Positions 23,963-31,647 of a stretch of DNA of 40,055 bases are shown piece by piece; the first letter of the stretch is position 1, and each line of letters opens with the position of its first letter. Location of the stretch: contig DASRGK010000013.1 in assembly GCA_035651055.1 (NCBI GenBank), positions 1-40,055 on the forward strand, in the 5' to 3' direction. Made by a program: the position numbers and the translations under genes. The DNA is from JAFKKF01 sp035651055 (lineage in GTDB: Bacteria > Pseudomonadota > Alphaproteobacteria > Rhizobiales > Kaistiaceae). The notes below the pieces were generated by a model, which made no database searches, was not told where the DNA came from, and was given only the letters and a program-made list of their open reading frames with translations.

Positions 23963-24508
23963 GTGCCGATTGTCCGCGGCAGGTCCATCCGGGTTCTCTT
24001 CGACGCGGAGACGATCGCCAGGCGCAACACAGAAATGGCGCGCGAAATCGCGGGCGCCGGCTACCACGACCTGCTCGTCATCTCGATCCTCAAAGGCAGC
24101 TTCGTCTTCGCGGCGGACCTGATCCGCGCGCTCTACACGGCCGATCTCGCGCCCGAAGTCGAATTCCTGACGCTGTCGAGCTACAGGACCGCGACCGTTT
24201 CGTCGGGCGAGGTGTCGATTGTCCGCGACATCGACAACGACGTGAAGGACCGGGACGTCCTCATCGTCGACGACATCCTCGAGTCCGGGCGAACCCTCGC
24301 CTACGCCAAGGAGATGATGCTCTCCAGAGGAGCGCGCCGCGTCGGGGTCGCCGTTCTCCTCGAAAAGCCGGGCAAGCGCGCTCCGGGGGTCAGGATCGAA
24401 GCCGACCATGTCGGCTTCGTCTGCCCGGACCTTTTCGTCGTCGGCTACGGCATGGATGTCGCCCATGCCTTCCGCGAACTGCCCTTCGTCGGCGTCGTCG
24501 AGGACTAG
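23963..24508 (+). CDS. hpt: Hypoxanthine phosphoribosyltransferase
   Basis: 181 residues with a GTG start directly after the preceding stop. Purine salvage: hypoxanthine (or guanine) plus PRPP gives the nucleotide. The PRPP-binding loop VLIVDDILESGRTL (99-112) with Asp103-Asp104, the early ISILKGSFVFAADL, and the C-terminal VGFVCPDLFVVGYGMD are all as expected. Confidence 0.93.
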   Translation: MPIVRGRSIRVLFDAETIARRNTEMAREIAGAGYHDLLVISILKGSFVFAADLIRALYTADLAPEVEFLTLSSYRTATVSSGEVSIVRDIDNDVKDRDVLIVDDILESGRTLAYAKEMMLSRGARRVGVAVLLEKPGKRAPGVRIEADHVGFVCPDLFVVGYGMDVAHAFRELPFVGVVED

Positions 24509-24510
24509 CC

Positions 24511-25239
24511 TCAGCCGTTGGCGATGTACTGTCCGCCGTTGGCGGTGAGGACTGCCCCGGTCATGAACGCGGCCTCGTCGGAGACGAGGTAGGTGACGAG
24601 GCCGGCGATCTCCTCCGCGCGGCCGAGACGTCCAACCGGGATCTGCGCCAGCGTCGCCTTCAACGCCTCGGGCGACATCGCCGCGACCATGTCGGTGTCG
24701 ATATAGCCGGGGCAGATGCAATTGACGGTGATGCCCTTCCGCGCGCTTTCCTGGGCGAGCGCCTTGGTGAAGCCGATGACGCCCGCCTTTGCGGCCGAGT
24801 AATTGGCCTGCCCGATCTGGCCCTTCTGGCCGTTGATCGAGGAGATGTTGACGATGCGCCCGCGGCCGCGCTCGCGCATGCCTTCGATGACCGGCCGGGT
24901 CATCGTGAACATGGAATCGAGGTTGGTGCGGAGAACCGCCGCCCACTGGTCGAAGGTCATCTTGTGAAACATCGAGTCGGCGGTGATGCCGGCATTGTTG
25001 ACGAGCACCTCGACCGGCCCGAGCTCGGCCTCGACCCGCTTCACGCCAGCATCGCAGGCCGGGGCTTCGGCGACACTCCACTTGTAGACCGCGACACCGG
25101 TCTCGGCCTTGAAGCGCTCCGCCGCGGCATCGTTGCCGTGATAGACGGCGGCGACGCTGTAGCCGGCGTTCTTCAGCCCGCGGGCGATGGCTGCACCGAT
25201 GCCGCGCGTTCCTCCCGTGACGATGGCGACTTTCGCCAT
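24511..25239 (-). CDS. phaB: Acetoacetyl-CoA reductase
   Basis: 242 residues; the ATG at 25239 has GGAGGGGAAG upstream, and a longer in-frame start at 25287 is rejected. NADPH-dependent short-chain reductase making (R)-3-hydroxybutyryl-CoA for polyhydroxybutyrate. Seen: TGGTRGIG at the N-terminus, NNAGITADSMFHKM, and the active-site Ser/Tyr/Lys in NISSINGQKGQIGQANYSAAK. It ends 2 bases from the convergent hpt stop and follows phaA on the same strand with 78 bp between. Confidence 0.95.
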   Translation of the reverse strand: MAKVAIVTGGTRGIGAAIARGLKNAGYSVAAVYHGNDAAAERFKAETGVAVYKWSVAEAPACDAGVKRVEAELGPVEVLVNNAGITADSMFHKMTFDQWAAVLRTNLDSMFTMTRPVIEGMRERGRGRIVNISSINGQKGQIGQANYSAAKAGVIGFTKALAQESARKGITVNCICPGYIDTDMVAAMSPEALKATLAQIPVGRLGRAEEIAGLVTYLVSDEAAFMTGAVLTANGGQYIANG

Positions 25240-25317
25240 GCTTCCCCTCCCCATCTGGAACCGGCGCCGGTTCATCCGGCGCTTCATTTTCTGCGATGCG
25301 TCGTCCGGCGACCGGGT

Positions 25318-26496
25318 TCAGCGTTCGACGCACATGGCGATGCCCATGCCGCCCCCGATGCACAGCGTGGCGAGACCCTTGTGGACATCCCGGCGCTTCA
25401 TCTCATGGAGCAGGGTTACGAGGATGCGCGCGCCCGAGGCGCCGATCGGGTGCCCGATCGCGATGGCGCCGCCATTGACGTTGACGATGTCCGGGTTCCA
25501 GCCCATGTCCTTGTTGACGGCGCAGGCCTGGGCGGCAAAGGCCTCGTTAGCCTCGATAAGGTCGAGGTCGTCGATCTTCCACCCGGCCTTCTGCAGCGCC
25601 TTCCGCGATGCCGGGATCGGGCCGGTTCCCATCACCGCCGGGTCGACGCCGGCGGTCGCCCACGAAACGATCCGCGCCAGCGGCGTGACGCCGCGCCGGC
25701 TCGCCTCCTTGGCGGTCATGATAACCGCTGCGGCAGCGCCGTCGTTGAGGCCGGAAGCATTGGCGGCGGTGACGGTGCCGTCCTTGACGAAGGCCGGGCG
25801 GAGCTTCGACACCGAGTCCATCGTCGTGCCGGGACGGATGTGCTCGTCCTCGCTGACGACGATATCGCCCTTCCGGGTCTTGACGGTGAAGGGGACGATC
25901 TCCTCCTTGAACCTGCCGCCCTTCTGCGCGGCTTCCGCCTTGTTCTGCGAGGCGACGGCAAAACGATCCTGCGCCTCGCGGGTTATCTGGAACTCGCGGG
26001 CGACGTTCTCCGCGGTATTGCCCATGTGGTAGCCGTTGAAGGCGTCCCACAATCCGTCCTTGATCATGGTGTCGACCATCGCGTAGTCGCCCATCTTCAC
26101 GCCGCCGCGAAGGTGTGCGGCGTGCGGCGCCATCGACATCGATTCCTGACCGCCCGCGACGATGATCGAGGCGTCGCCGGAACTGATCTGCTGCATGCCG
26201 AGGGCAACGGCGCGAAGCCCGGAGCCGCAGAGCTGGTTCATGCCCCAGGCGGTCTTCTCCTTCGGCACGCCGGCCTTGATCGCCGCCTGGCGGGCCGGGT
26301 TCTGACCCTGCGCCGCGGTCAGAATCTGGCCGAGGATGACTTCGTCCACCTCGCCGGGTTCGGTCCTGGCGCGCTTCAGGACATCCGCAACGACGGCGGC
26401 GCCGAGGTCGTGCGCGGGCACTGCGCCGAATGCGCCGTTGAAAGTGCCGACGGCCGTCCGGCCGGCGGCAGCGATGACGATATCCTCGGAAGCCAT
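25318..26496 (-). CDS. phaA: Acetyl-CoA acetyltransferase (beta-ketothiolase)
   Basis: 392 residues from ATG 26496, preceded by AGGAG; the open frame extends far upstream across phaR on the other strand, which is not coding. Condenses two acetyl-CoA to acetoacetyl-CoA. Catalytic residues are Cys90 (NQLCGSGL), His349 (GHPIGASG) and Cys379 (CIGGGMG). Together with phaB it makes the PHB monomer; no phaC synthase gene is in the window. Confidence 0.96.
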   Translation of the reverse strand: MASEDIVIAAAGRTAVGTFNGAFGAVPAHDLGAAVVADVLKRARTEPGEVDEVILGQILTAAQGQNPARQAAIKAGVPKEKTAWGMNQLCGSGLRAVALGMQQISSGDASIIVAGGQESMSMAPHAAHLRGGVKMGDYAMVDTMIKDGLWDAFNGYHMGNTAENVAREFQITREAQDRFAVASQNKAEAAQKGGRFKEEIVPFTVKTRKGDIVVSEDEHIRPGTTMDSVSKLRPAFVKDGTVTAANASGLNDGAAAAVIMTAKEASRRGVTPLARIVSWATAGVDPAVMGTGPIPASRKALQKAGWKIDDLDLIEANEAFAAQACAVNKDMGWNPDIVNVNGGAIAIGHPIGASGARILVTLLHEMKRRDVHKGLATLCIGGGMGIAMCVER

Positions 26497-26560
26497 GCGC
26501 TCTATCTCCTGTCGGACGGCGGCGGCACGTCCTATCCGCGCCAGATATGGGAAGTCCTGA

Positions 26561-26635
26561 CCGTGCTTGCACGGCCTGTCAATCGCCCGCGGCCGCCGGT
26601 TCCGCACCGCCGCGAGGCGCGTGGGCATTGCACAA
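26561..26635. promoter_or_regulatory. Candidate PhaR-type operator region between phaA and phaR
   Basis: CCGTGC and GCACGG form an inverted repeat with a 2-nt spacer (26561-26574). TTGCAC occurs in it (26567-26572) and again 61 bp further (26628-26633, within GCATTGCACAA). TGC/GCA-rich sites are bound by PhaR in Paracoccus and relatives, and PhaR represses its own and related genes. The repeats are seen; the operator role is inference. Confidence 0.3.
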
Positions 26636-26736
26636 AATATTGGCGGGTTTGGACAAAAGCCCCTATCGTGGGACGGAGTAGTCCCGCGTAGGGCCGGCGG
26701 GCGGCACCGGCTGGTTTGTGGAAGTGAAGTCGTCAG

Positions 26737-27342
26737 ATGGCCAAGGACAAGGCGCCGACCACAATCAAGAAGTACGCCAACCGCAGGCTCTACAACACGG
26801 GCACGTCGACCTACGTGACCCTGGAAGACCTCGCGCAAATGGTGAAGAACCAGGAAGACTTCGTCGTCTATGACGCAAAGTCCGGCGAGGACATTACGCG
26901 GTCCGTGCTGACCCAGATCATCTTCGAGCAGGAGGGCAAGGGGACCAGCCTTCTTCCCATAACCTTCCTGCGTCAGCTGATCAGCTTCTACGGCGACTCG
27001 ATGCAGAACCTGATCCCGACATATCTCGACTTCTCGATCGACTCGCTGGTGCGGGAACAGGAGAAGTACCGGGCGCAGATGGCCAACGCTTTCGGGCCGG
27101 GCGCCTTCGCGCAGGGACCGCTCGGCGCGATCGGCGAGCAGGTGCGGCGCAACACCGAAATGTTCGAGCAGGCGATGAAGATGTTCCTGCCGTTCAGCGC
27201 GGCGCGCCAGCGCGGCGAGACGCCGCCGCCGGCGGCGGCGCCGGAACCCGAGGCGCCTCAGAATTCCGAAAAGGACATCGAGGCCCTGCGCCGCCAGCTC
27301 GACGACGTCCAGAAGCGCCTCGACAAGATGGCCAAGAGCTAG
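26737..27342 (+). CDS. phaR: Polyhydroxyalkanoate synthesis repressor PhaR
   Basis: 201 residues. The PHB accumulation regulator domain opens with TIKKYANRRLYNTGTSTYVT and continues to about residue 110 (DITRSVLTQIIFEQE, LPITFLRQLISFYGDS). The middle is Met/Phe-rich and should bind PHB granules, and the C-terminus has a Pro/Ala stretch then a coiled coil (IEALRRQLDDVQKRLDKMA). PhaR binds both PHB and DNA and releases phasin and its own gene when PHB accumulates. It is divergent from phaA and shares 4 bases at its end with the convergent EAL-protein gene. Confidence 0.95.
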   Translation: MAKDKAPTTIKKYANRRLYNTGTSTYVTLEDLAQMVKNQEDFVVYDAKSGEDITRSVLTQIIFEQEGKGTSLLPITFLRQLISFYGDSMQNLIPTYLDFSIDSLVREQEKYRAQMANAFGPGAFAQGPLGAIGEQVRRNTEMFEQAMKMFLPFSAARQRGETPPPAAAPEPEAPQNSEKDIEALRRQLDDVQKRLDKMAKS

Positions 27343-29096
27343 GCCGCCGTCGACGGAGAAGCGGCAACGGGCGCAGGCAATACGGTTGTCGCCGGCCCGG
27401 TCAGGCTGCCCTGCAGGTAGTCGACGCCCCACCCGGCGAGGATCGCCGCGGTCTCCTCATTCTGCACTTTCTCCGCAACCGTCTTGATGTCGAAGTTGCG
27501 CGCCAGATCGATGAGGGTGCGGGCGAAGACCTGATCGTCCTGGTTGGTGGCGAGATCCTCGACGAAAGCGCCGTCGATCTTGACCAGGTCGACATCGAGC
27601 TCGCGCAGGCTGCGGAACGAGGAAAAACCGGCGCCGAAATCGTCGATCGCCACGCGGCAGCCGAGGTCGTGCAGCAAGGCGACGAAGCGCGAGGCTTCCT
27701 CGAGGTTGCGCATCACGGCGGTCTCGGTGATCTCGATGATCAGGCGGCCGGCAAAATCATGCCCGCGGACGCAGGCGGAAAGCCGGCCGAGCCATTCGCT
27801 GTCGGAGACCGTTTCGGCCGAAACGTTGAACGCGAAGGACGCCGTGCTGCCGGCGAGCGCCGCGGCGATGAGGTCGACCGCATGGCGGTCGATGAGGCGG
27901 ATAAGGCCGAGGCGTTCGGAGAGGGCGATGAAGTCCGCCGCGCTCTTGCTTTCGCCGTTCGGCCGGTTGAGACGGAGGAGCGCCTCGTGAAAGACGGGCG
28001 CGCGGCTGGTGACGTCGACCACCGGTTGGAAGGCGAGCCCGAACCGCCGCTCGGTCAGCGCCGCGACCAGTTCGCTCGACATCTCGGCATTGTCACGCCG
28101 GCGTTCCTGGCGGCCGGCGGAATGGACATAGCCGGCGAACTGGCCGGAGCCGCGCAGGCGGGCGAAGTGCAGCGCCTCCTGGGCCCTCGCCATGGCTTCG
28201 TTGATCGTGCGGCCGTAGCGCGGCATGGCGACGCCGCCGATCGAGACCGTCAGCGCGACCGAGCCGGCGCCGGTGACGATGACCTCGTCGCGAACGGCCG
28301 CGTGGAAGCGCTCGGCCGCGGCGTGCATGCTGCTCTCGTCGCAGTTCATCAGGATGAGGCCGAGCTTGTTGCCGGAATAGCGTCCGATGGCGTCGCCTTC
28401 GCGGAGCGCCGCGCCGATACGCCGGGCGACCGCGGCAAAGACCTGATCGGCGACGTCGAACCCATAGGCCTCGTTGATCGCGCGGAAATTGTCGATGGCG
28501 ACGATCATGAAGGCGATCGAAGTGCGAAAGCGCTTGGTGGCGGAGATCGCCTGCGACAGGGTTTCGAGGAGATGCGAGCGGTTGGAGTAGCCGGTCAGCT
28601 CATCGTAGCGGGAGAGGAATGCCAGCCGCTGATCGCGTTCGTAGCGGTCGTTGATGACCCGCAGCACGCCGTGCGCACGGGCAGGGCGGCCGTCGGCCCC
28701 GGCGTACCAGCGGCCGATGTCCTCGATCCACAGCCGCTCGCGATTGCCCGGTGCGTCGGTGCGGAGCGAGTATTGAACCTCGTAGGGGACGCCCTGCCCG
28801 GTGTCGCGGCTGGTACCGTTGAGGACGGCGTCGTGACGGCTTGTCAGATTCGCCGGGTCGAGCAGGCTGGCGAAGGCGCGGCCGGTGGCGATCCGGTCGA
28901 AGCCGGAAATCTTGAGGACTTCCGGCGCGTTCGAACTCCAGCGGAGCGCATCCTCGGGGATCGCCCAGTCGTAAACCACTTCGCCCACCGCGGTCAGGAT
29001 CTCGCGCGCGCCGACAAGCTCCCGACCGGTGAAAATCCCCGGCAGATCGGGGCCTACCAACTCTACGGGCATCTCGAAAAAGATCTCGGAATTCAT
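27339..29096 (-). CDS. PAS-GGDEF-EAL protein, probable cyclic-di-GMP phosphodiesterase
   Basis: 585 residues from ATG 29096 (a GTG at 29102 is in frame). A PAS sensor domain occupies about residues 30-155, a GGDEF domain 160-325 and an EAL domain 340-575; there is no membrane segment, so it is cytoplasmic. The GGDEF signature has decayed to SGNKL (about 241-245), so no diguanylate cyclase activity is expected. The EAL domain keeps its catalytic set: Glu in HEALLRL (about 371), Asn in FAFNVSAET, Glu in EITETAV, the Asp pair in AIDDFGAGFSSF, Lys in VKIDG, Glu in VAEKV and Gln in YLQG. It therefore probably degrades cyclic-di-GMP, with the dead GGDEF perhaps binding GTP. Confidence 0.88.
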   Translation of the reverse strand: MNSEIFFEMPVELVGPDLPGIFTGRELVGAREILTAVGEVVYDWAIPEDALRWSSNAPEVLKISGFDRIATGRAFASLLDPANLTSRHDAVLNGTSRDTGQGVPYEVQYSLRTDAPGNRERLWIEDIGRWYAGADGRPARAHGVLRVINDRYERDQRLAFLSRYDELTGYSNRSHLLETLSQAISATKRFRTSIAFMIVAIDNFRAINEAYGFDVADQVFAAVARRIGAALREGDAIGRYSGNKLGLILMNCDESSMHAAAERFHAAVRDEVIVTGAGSVALTVSIGGVAMPRYGRTINEAMARAQEALHFARLRGSGQFAGYVHSAGRQERRRDNAEMSSELVAALTERRFGLAFQPVVDVTSRAPVFHEALLRLNRPNGESKSAADFIALSERLGLIRLIDRHAVDLIAAALAGSTASFAFNVSAETVSDSEWLGRLSACVRGHDFAGRLIIEITETAVMRNLEEASRFVALLHDLGCRVAIDDFGAGFSSFRSLRELDVDLVKIDGAFVEDLATNQDDQVFARTLIDLARNFDIKTVAEKVQNEETAAILAGWGVDYLQGSLTGPATTVLPAPVAASPSTAA

Positions 29097-29172
29097 CGCC
29101 ACGAGAGTGGCCCGACCAGCGTTAAGGAAGCCCGAAACGCGATGCGGCGTAACGGTAAATGACGATTAACCG

Positions 29173-29601
29173 TTACGGAGGGGTGTCGATCGTGCGGCTG
29201 TAGGAGATGTCCCGTGCCGCGGTCTTGATGGTGATCGAAAAGCCGGCAATGACGTCGAAGGCCGACATCGCCATCAGCATGAAGAAGACCGAGTGGGCCG
29301 CGATGCCGACGAGGATGAAAACGAGCAGGTAGACGATGAAGACGATCGTCGAGAGGATGTGGTTGGTGATCGCCCGCGAGGAAGAATTGGTCGACTTGAG
29401 GACTTCGAGGAACAGGCAGACCAGGCCGCCGATCAGCATCAGGTCGCCGAGCGAGAAGGTCCACTGACGGCCGCCCACGAGGGTCAGACCGAAAATCTCG
29501 GTCGACCAGAAATTCGATCCTGCCGCGTCGAAGATCCAACCAAGGATCAGATAAACGACCATCGGAATGATCGTCAGCGGAATGATGAAAAGCGCCGGCA
29601 T
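29173..29601 (-). CDS. Small four-helix membrane protein of unknown function
   Basis: 142 residues with a GGGGAACG ribosome binding site. Four membrane helices are visible: about residues 5-22, 50-68, 82-102 and 104-124, and a short hydrophilic C-terminus. No motif identifies a family. It sits between the EAL protein and rpmF; similar small membrane proteins lie near rpmF-mtgA in related genomes, which is only a weak clue. Confidence 0.7.
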   Translation of the reverse strand: MPALFIIPLTIIPMVVYLILGWIFDAAGSNFWSTEIFGLTLVGGRQWTFSLGDLMLIGGLVCLFLEVLKSTNSSSRAITNHILSTIVFIVYLLVFILVGIAAHSVFFMLMAMSAFDVIAGFSITIKTAARDISYSRTIDTPP

Positions 29602-29690
29602 CGCCCGTTCCCCACGTAGTCTTCGGTCGAGACGGCGCGATCATACATGAAAGCGGGGCCGCCCGAACACACGCTGCCGGAAAAAGCAAA

Positions 29691-29710
29691 GGGCCGGCAA
29701 AAGCCGGCCC
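29691..29710 (-). terminator. Rho-independent terminator of rpmF
   Basis: A perfect stem GGGCCGGC / GCCGGCCC with a 4-nt loop lies 26 nt past the rpmF stop. Read on the minus strand it is followed by TTTGCTTTTT, a clear U-tract. Confidence 0.8.
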
Positions 29711-29736
29711 TCAACCTGTTGCCCGGCGGCTGAAAT

Positions 29737-29922
29737 TCACGCCTCGGTCTTCGGCTCCAGGACCTGGCGGCCGCGGTACATGCCTGACTTGAGATCGATG
29801 TGGTGCGGGCGGCGGAGCTCGCCGGAGTCCTTGTCCTCGACATAGGTCGGGGTCTTCAGGGCATCGGCGGAGCGCCGGAAACCGCGCTTCATGCGCGAGG
29901 TCTTGCGTTTCGGAACAGCCAT
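29737..29922 (-). CDS. rpmF: 50S ribosomal protein L32
   Basis: 61 residues, the full length of the family. Opens MAVPKRKTSRMKRGFRRS and includes the conserved PHHIDLKSGMYRGRQVL. It lacks the Cys zinc-binding motif of the C+ L32 form, so it is a zinc-independent (C-) type. It follows mtgA on the same strand by 42 bp and has a strong terminator. Confidence 0.97.
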   Translation of the reverse strand: MAVPKRKTSRMKRGFRRSADALKTPTYVEDKDSGELRRPHHIDLKSGMYRGRQVLEPKTEA

Positions 29923-29964
29923 TGTCGTTTCCCGGGATTGGAAGTTGCGGGCTTATAAGGCGGT

Positions 29965-30675
29965 TCAGGGCTTGAGGCAATCGGCGTAGCCGCCGGCCAT
30001 CCGCGCCCGGCTGGAAACCGTGCCGGCGCGGTAGCGGAGGAAGCGGTCGGGCCTCGCCGGGTTTCGCTCGATCGGATTGGGCAACGCGGCGACCAGCAGG
30101 GCCGCCTGGACGGGAGTGATGTCCCTGGCGGAGCGCTTGAAATAGGCCTGCGAGGCCGCTTCGGCGCCGAATATGCCGGGACCCCACTGCACCACGTTGA
30201 GGTAGATTTCCATGGTCCGGCGCTTCCCCCAGACGAGGTCGGCATAGAGGGCGATCGGAATCTCGAGCGCCTTCCTGAGGTAGGTGAGCGGCTGGCTCCA
30301 CAGGAACAGGTTCTTGACGGTCTGCATGGTTACCGTGCTGGCGCCGCGGTTGGGGCCGCGGGACCGGTCGAGGACCTTGGCAAGCTCGGTGAAATCGACG
30401 CCGTGGTGCTCGCAGAAGCGCCCGTCCTCCGCCATGATCACCGCGGCAGGCAGGGCGGGCGCAATCCTGTCGAGCGAGACCCACGTCCGCTGCACCGGAC
30501 CGAATATCCAGGACGCGATCATCAGCGTCGATACCGGCGCCACGACGAGATAGGCCGGAACCAGAACGAGGGGGATCGCCGCCAGCACCAGAAGCGTGCG
30601 GACGAGCAGCCGCGCCCAGCGCCGCTTCGACCGCGGCGCCGCACGCATTTCGCCCTCTGCGGCCGGCGCGGACAT
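29965..30675 (-). CDS. mtgA: Monofunctional peptidoglycan glycosyltransferase
   Basis: 236 residues. A membrane anchor (about 22-45) is followed by a GT51 domain that polymerises lipid II in the periplasm. Seen: the catalytic Glu83 in MAEDGRFCEHHGVDF, GASTVTMQTVKNLFLW, the second-Glu helix RTMEIYLNVVQWG and AASQAYFKRSA. There is no transpeptidase domain. Divergent from the farnesyl diphosphate synthase gene. Confidence 0.94.
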   Translation of the reverse strand: MSAPAAEGEMRAAPRSKRRWARLLVRTLLVLAAIPLVLVPAYLVVAPVSTLMIASWIFGPVQRTWVSLDRIAPALPAAVIMAEDGRFCEHHGVDFTELAKVLDRSRGPNRGASTVTMQTVKNLFLWSQPLTYLRKALEIPIALYADLVWGKRRTMEIYLNVVQWGPGIFGAEAASQAYFKRSARDITPVQAALLVAALPNPIERNPARPDRFLRYRAGTVSSRARMAGGYADCLKP

Positions 30676-30756
30676 GCGCCAGCGTTAACCGGCAATTTCG
30701 CCGGGCGCAATTGAAGCGCGCTTGACCATCGGTGCGACTGGCGGCAAGCGAGGGCG

Positions 30757-31647
30757 ATGAACGCCAGGTTCGATCAGCGGCTTGCCGAGGCGGCGGCATC
30801 GGTCGATGCCGTCACTGCGACGGCGATTGCGGGGCCGGAGGCGGCGCGGCGCCCGCCGCGCCTGGTCGAGGCGATGCGGTACGCCGCGCTCTCGCCCGGC
30901 AAGCGGCTGCGTCCGTTCCTGGTCATCGAGACGGCGCGGCTCTTCGGCGTGAGCGGACCGGCGGTCCTGCGGGCCGCATCCGCGATCGAGTGCGTACATG
31001 CCTACAGCCTCGTCCACGATGACCTGCCGGCGATGGACGACGACGATTTCCGGCGCGGGCGGCCGACGGTGCACCGCGCGTTCGACGAAGCGACCGCCAT
31101 TCTCGCAGGCGACGCGCTCCTGACGCTGGCCTTCGAGATGCTCGCCACGATCGACGCGCCCGCCGACGCGCGGCTGGCGCTGGTGCGCGAACTCGCGCAG
31201 GCATCCGGCGCCGACGGCATGGTCGGGGGGCAGCAGCGGGACCTGGAGGCGGAGAAGCGGCAGCGCGCCGCGGCGGAGATCCGTCAGCTGCAAGCGATGA
31301 AGACCGGTGCGCTCCTCGAGTTCTCCGTCACTGCCGGCGCGATGCTCGGCAGGGCACCGGAGGCAGAGCGGCAGCATCTTGCCCGCTATGGGCGGGCGAT
31401 CGGTGCGGCATTCCAGGTCGCCGACGATATCCTCGACGTGACGTCAACCCCCGCCGCCCTCGGCAAGGCCACCGCGAAAGACCAGAAACGCGGCAAGGCG
31501 ACGCTCATCGCCGTCCTCGGCCTTGAACGAGCCAGGGCCGTTCTCGACGGGCTGGTCGAGGAGGCCGTCCAATCGCTTCGGCCCTTCGGCGAGAGGGCGG
31601 CGGTTCTCGGCGATGCGGCCCGCTTCATCGCGGCGCCGCGCGCCTGA
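30757..31647 (+). CDS. ispA: Farnesyl diphosphate synthase
   Basis: 296 residues. Adds isopentenyl units to give farnesyl (possibly geranylgeranyl) diphosphate. First Asp-rich motif DDLPAMD (88-94) with HAYSLVH before it; Tyr at the -5 position and the two-residue insertion are as in E. coli IspA, which favours the C15 product. The second motif is VADDILD, and KRLRP and AMKTGALL are present. It uses precursors from the ispG pathway. Abuts the convergent TIGR02302 gene base to base. Confidence 0.93.
   Translation: MNARFDQRLAEAAASVDAVTATAIAGPEAARRPPRLVEAMRYAALSPGKRLRPFLVIETARLFGVSGPAVLRAASAIECVHAYSLVHDDLPAMDDDDFRRGRPTVHRAFDEATAILAGDALLTLAFEMLATIDAPADARLALVRELAQASGADGMVGGQQRDLEAEKRQRAAAEIRQLQAMKTGALLEFSVTAGAMLGRAPEAERQHLARYGRAIGAAFQVADDILDVTSTPAALGKATAKDQKRGKATLIAVLGLERARAVLDGLVEEAVQSLRPFGERAAVLGDAARFIAAPRA

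Noticed and set aside
26497..27432. N-terminal extension of phaA to 27432
   Set aside because: The frame stays open across phaR on the opposite strand, but PhaR is unmistakable and PhaA proteins begin at the ATG at 26496 with AGGAG upstream.
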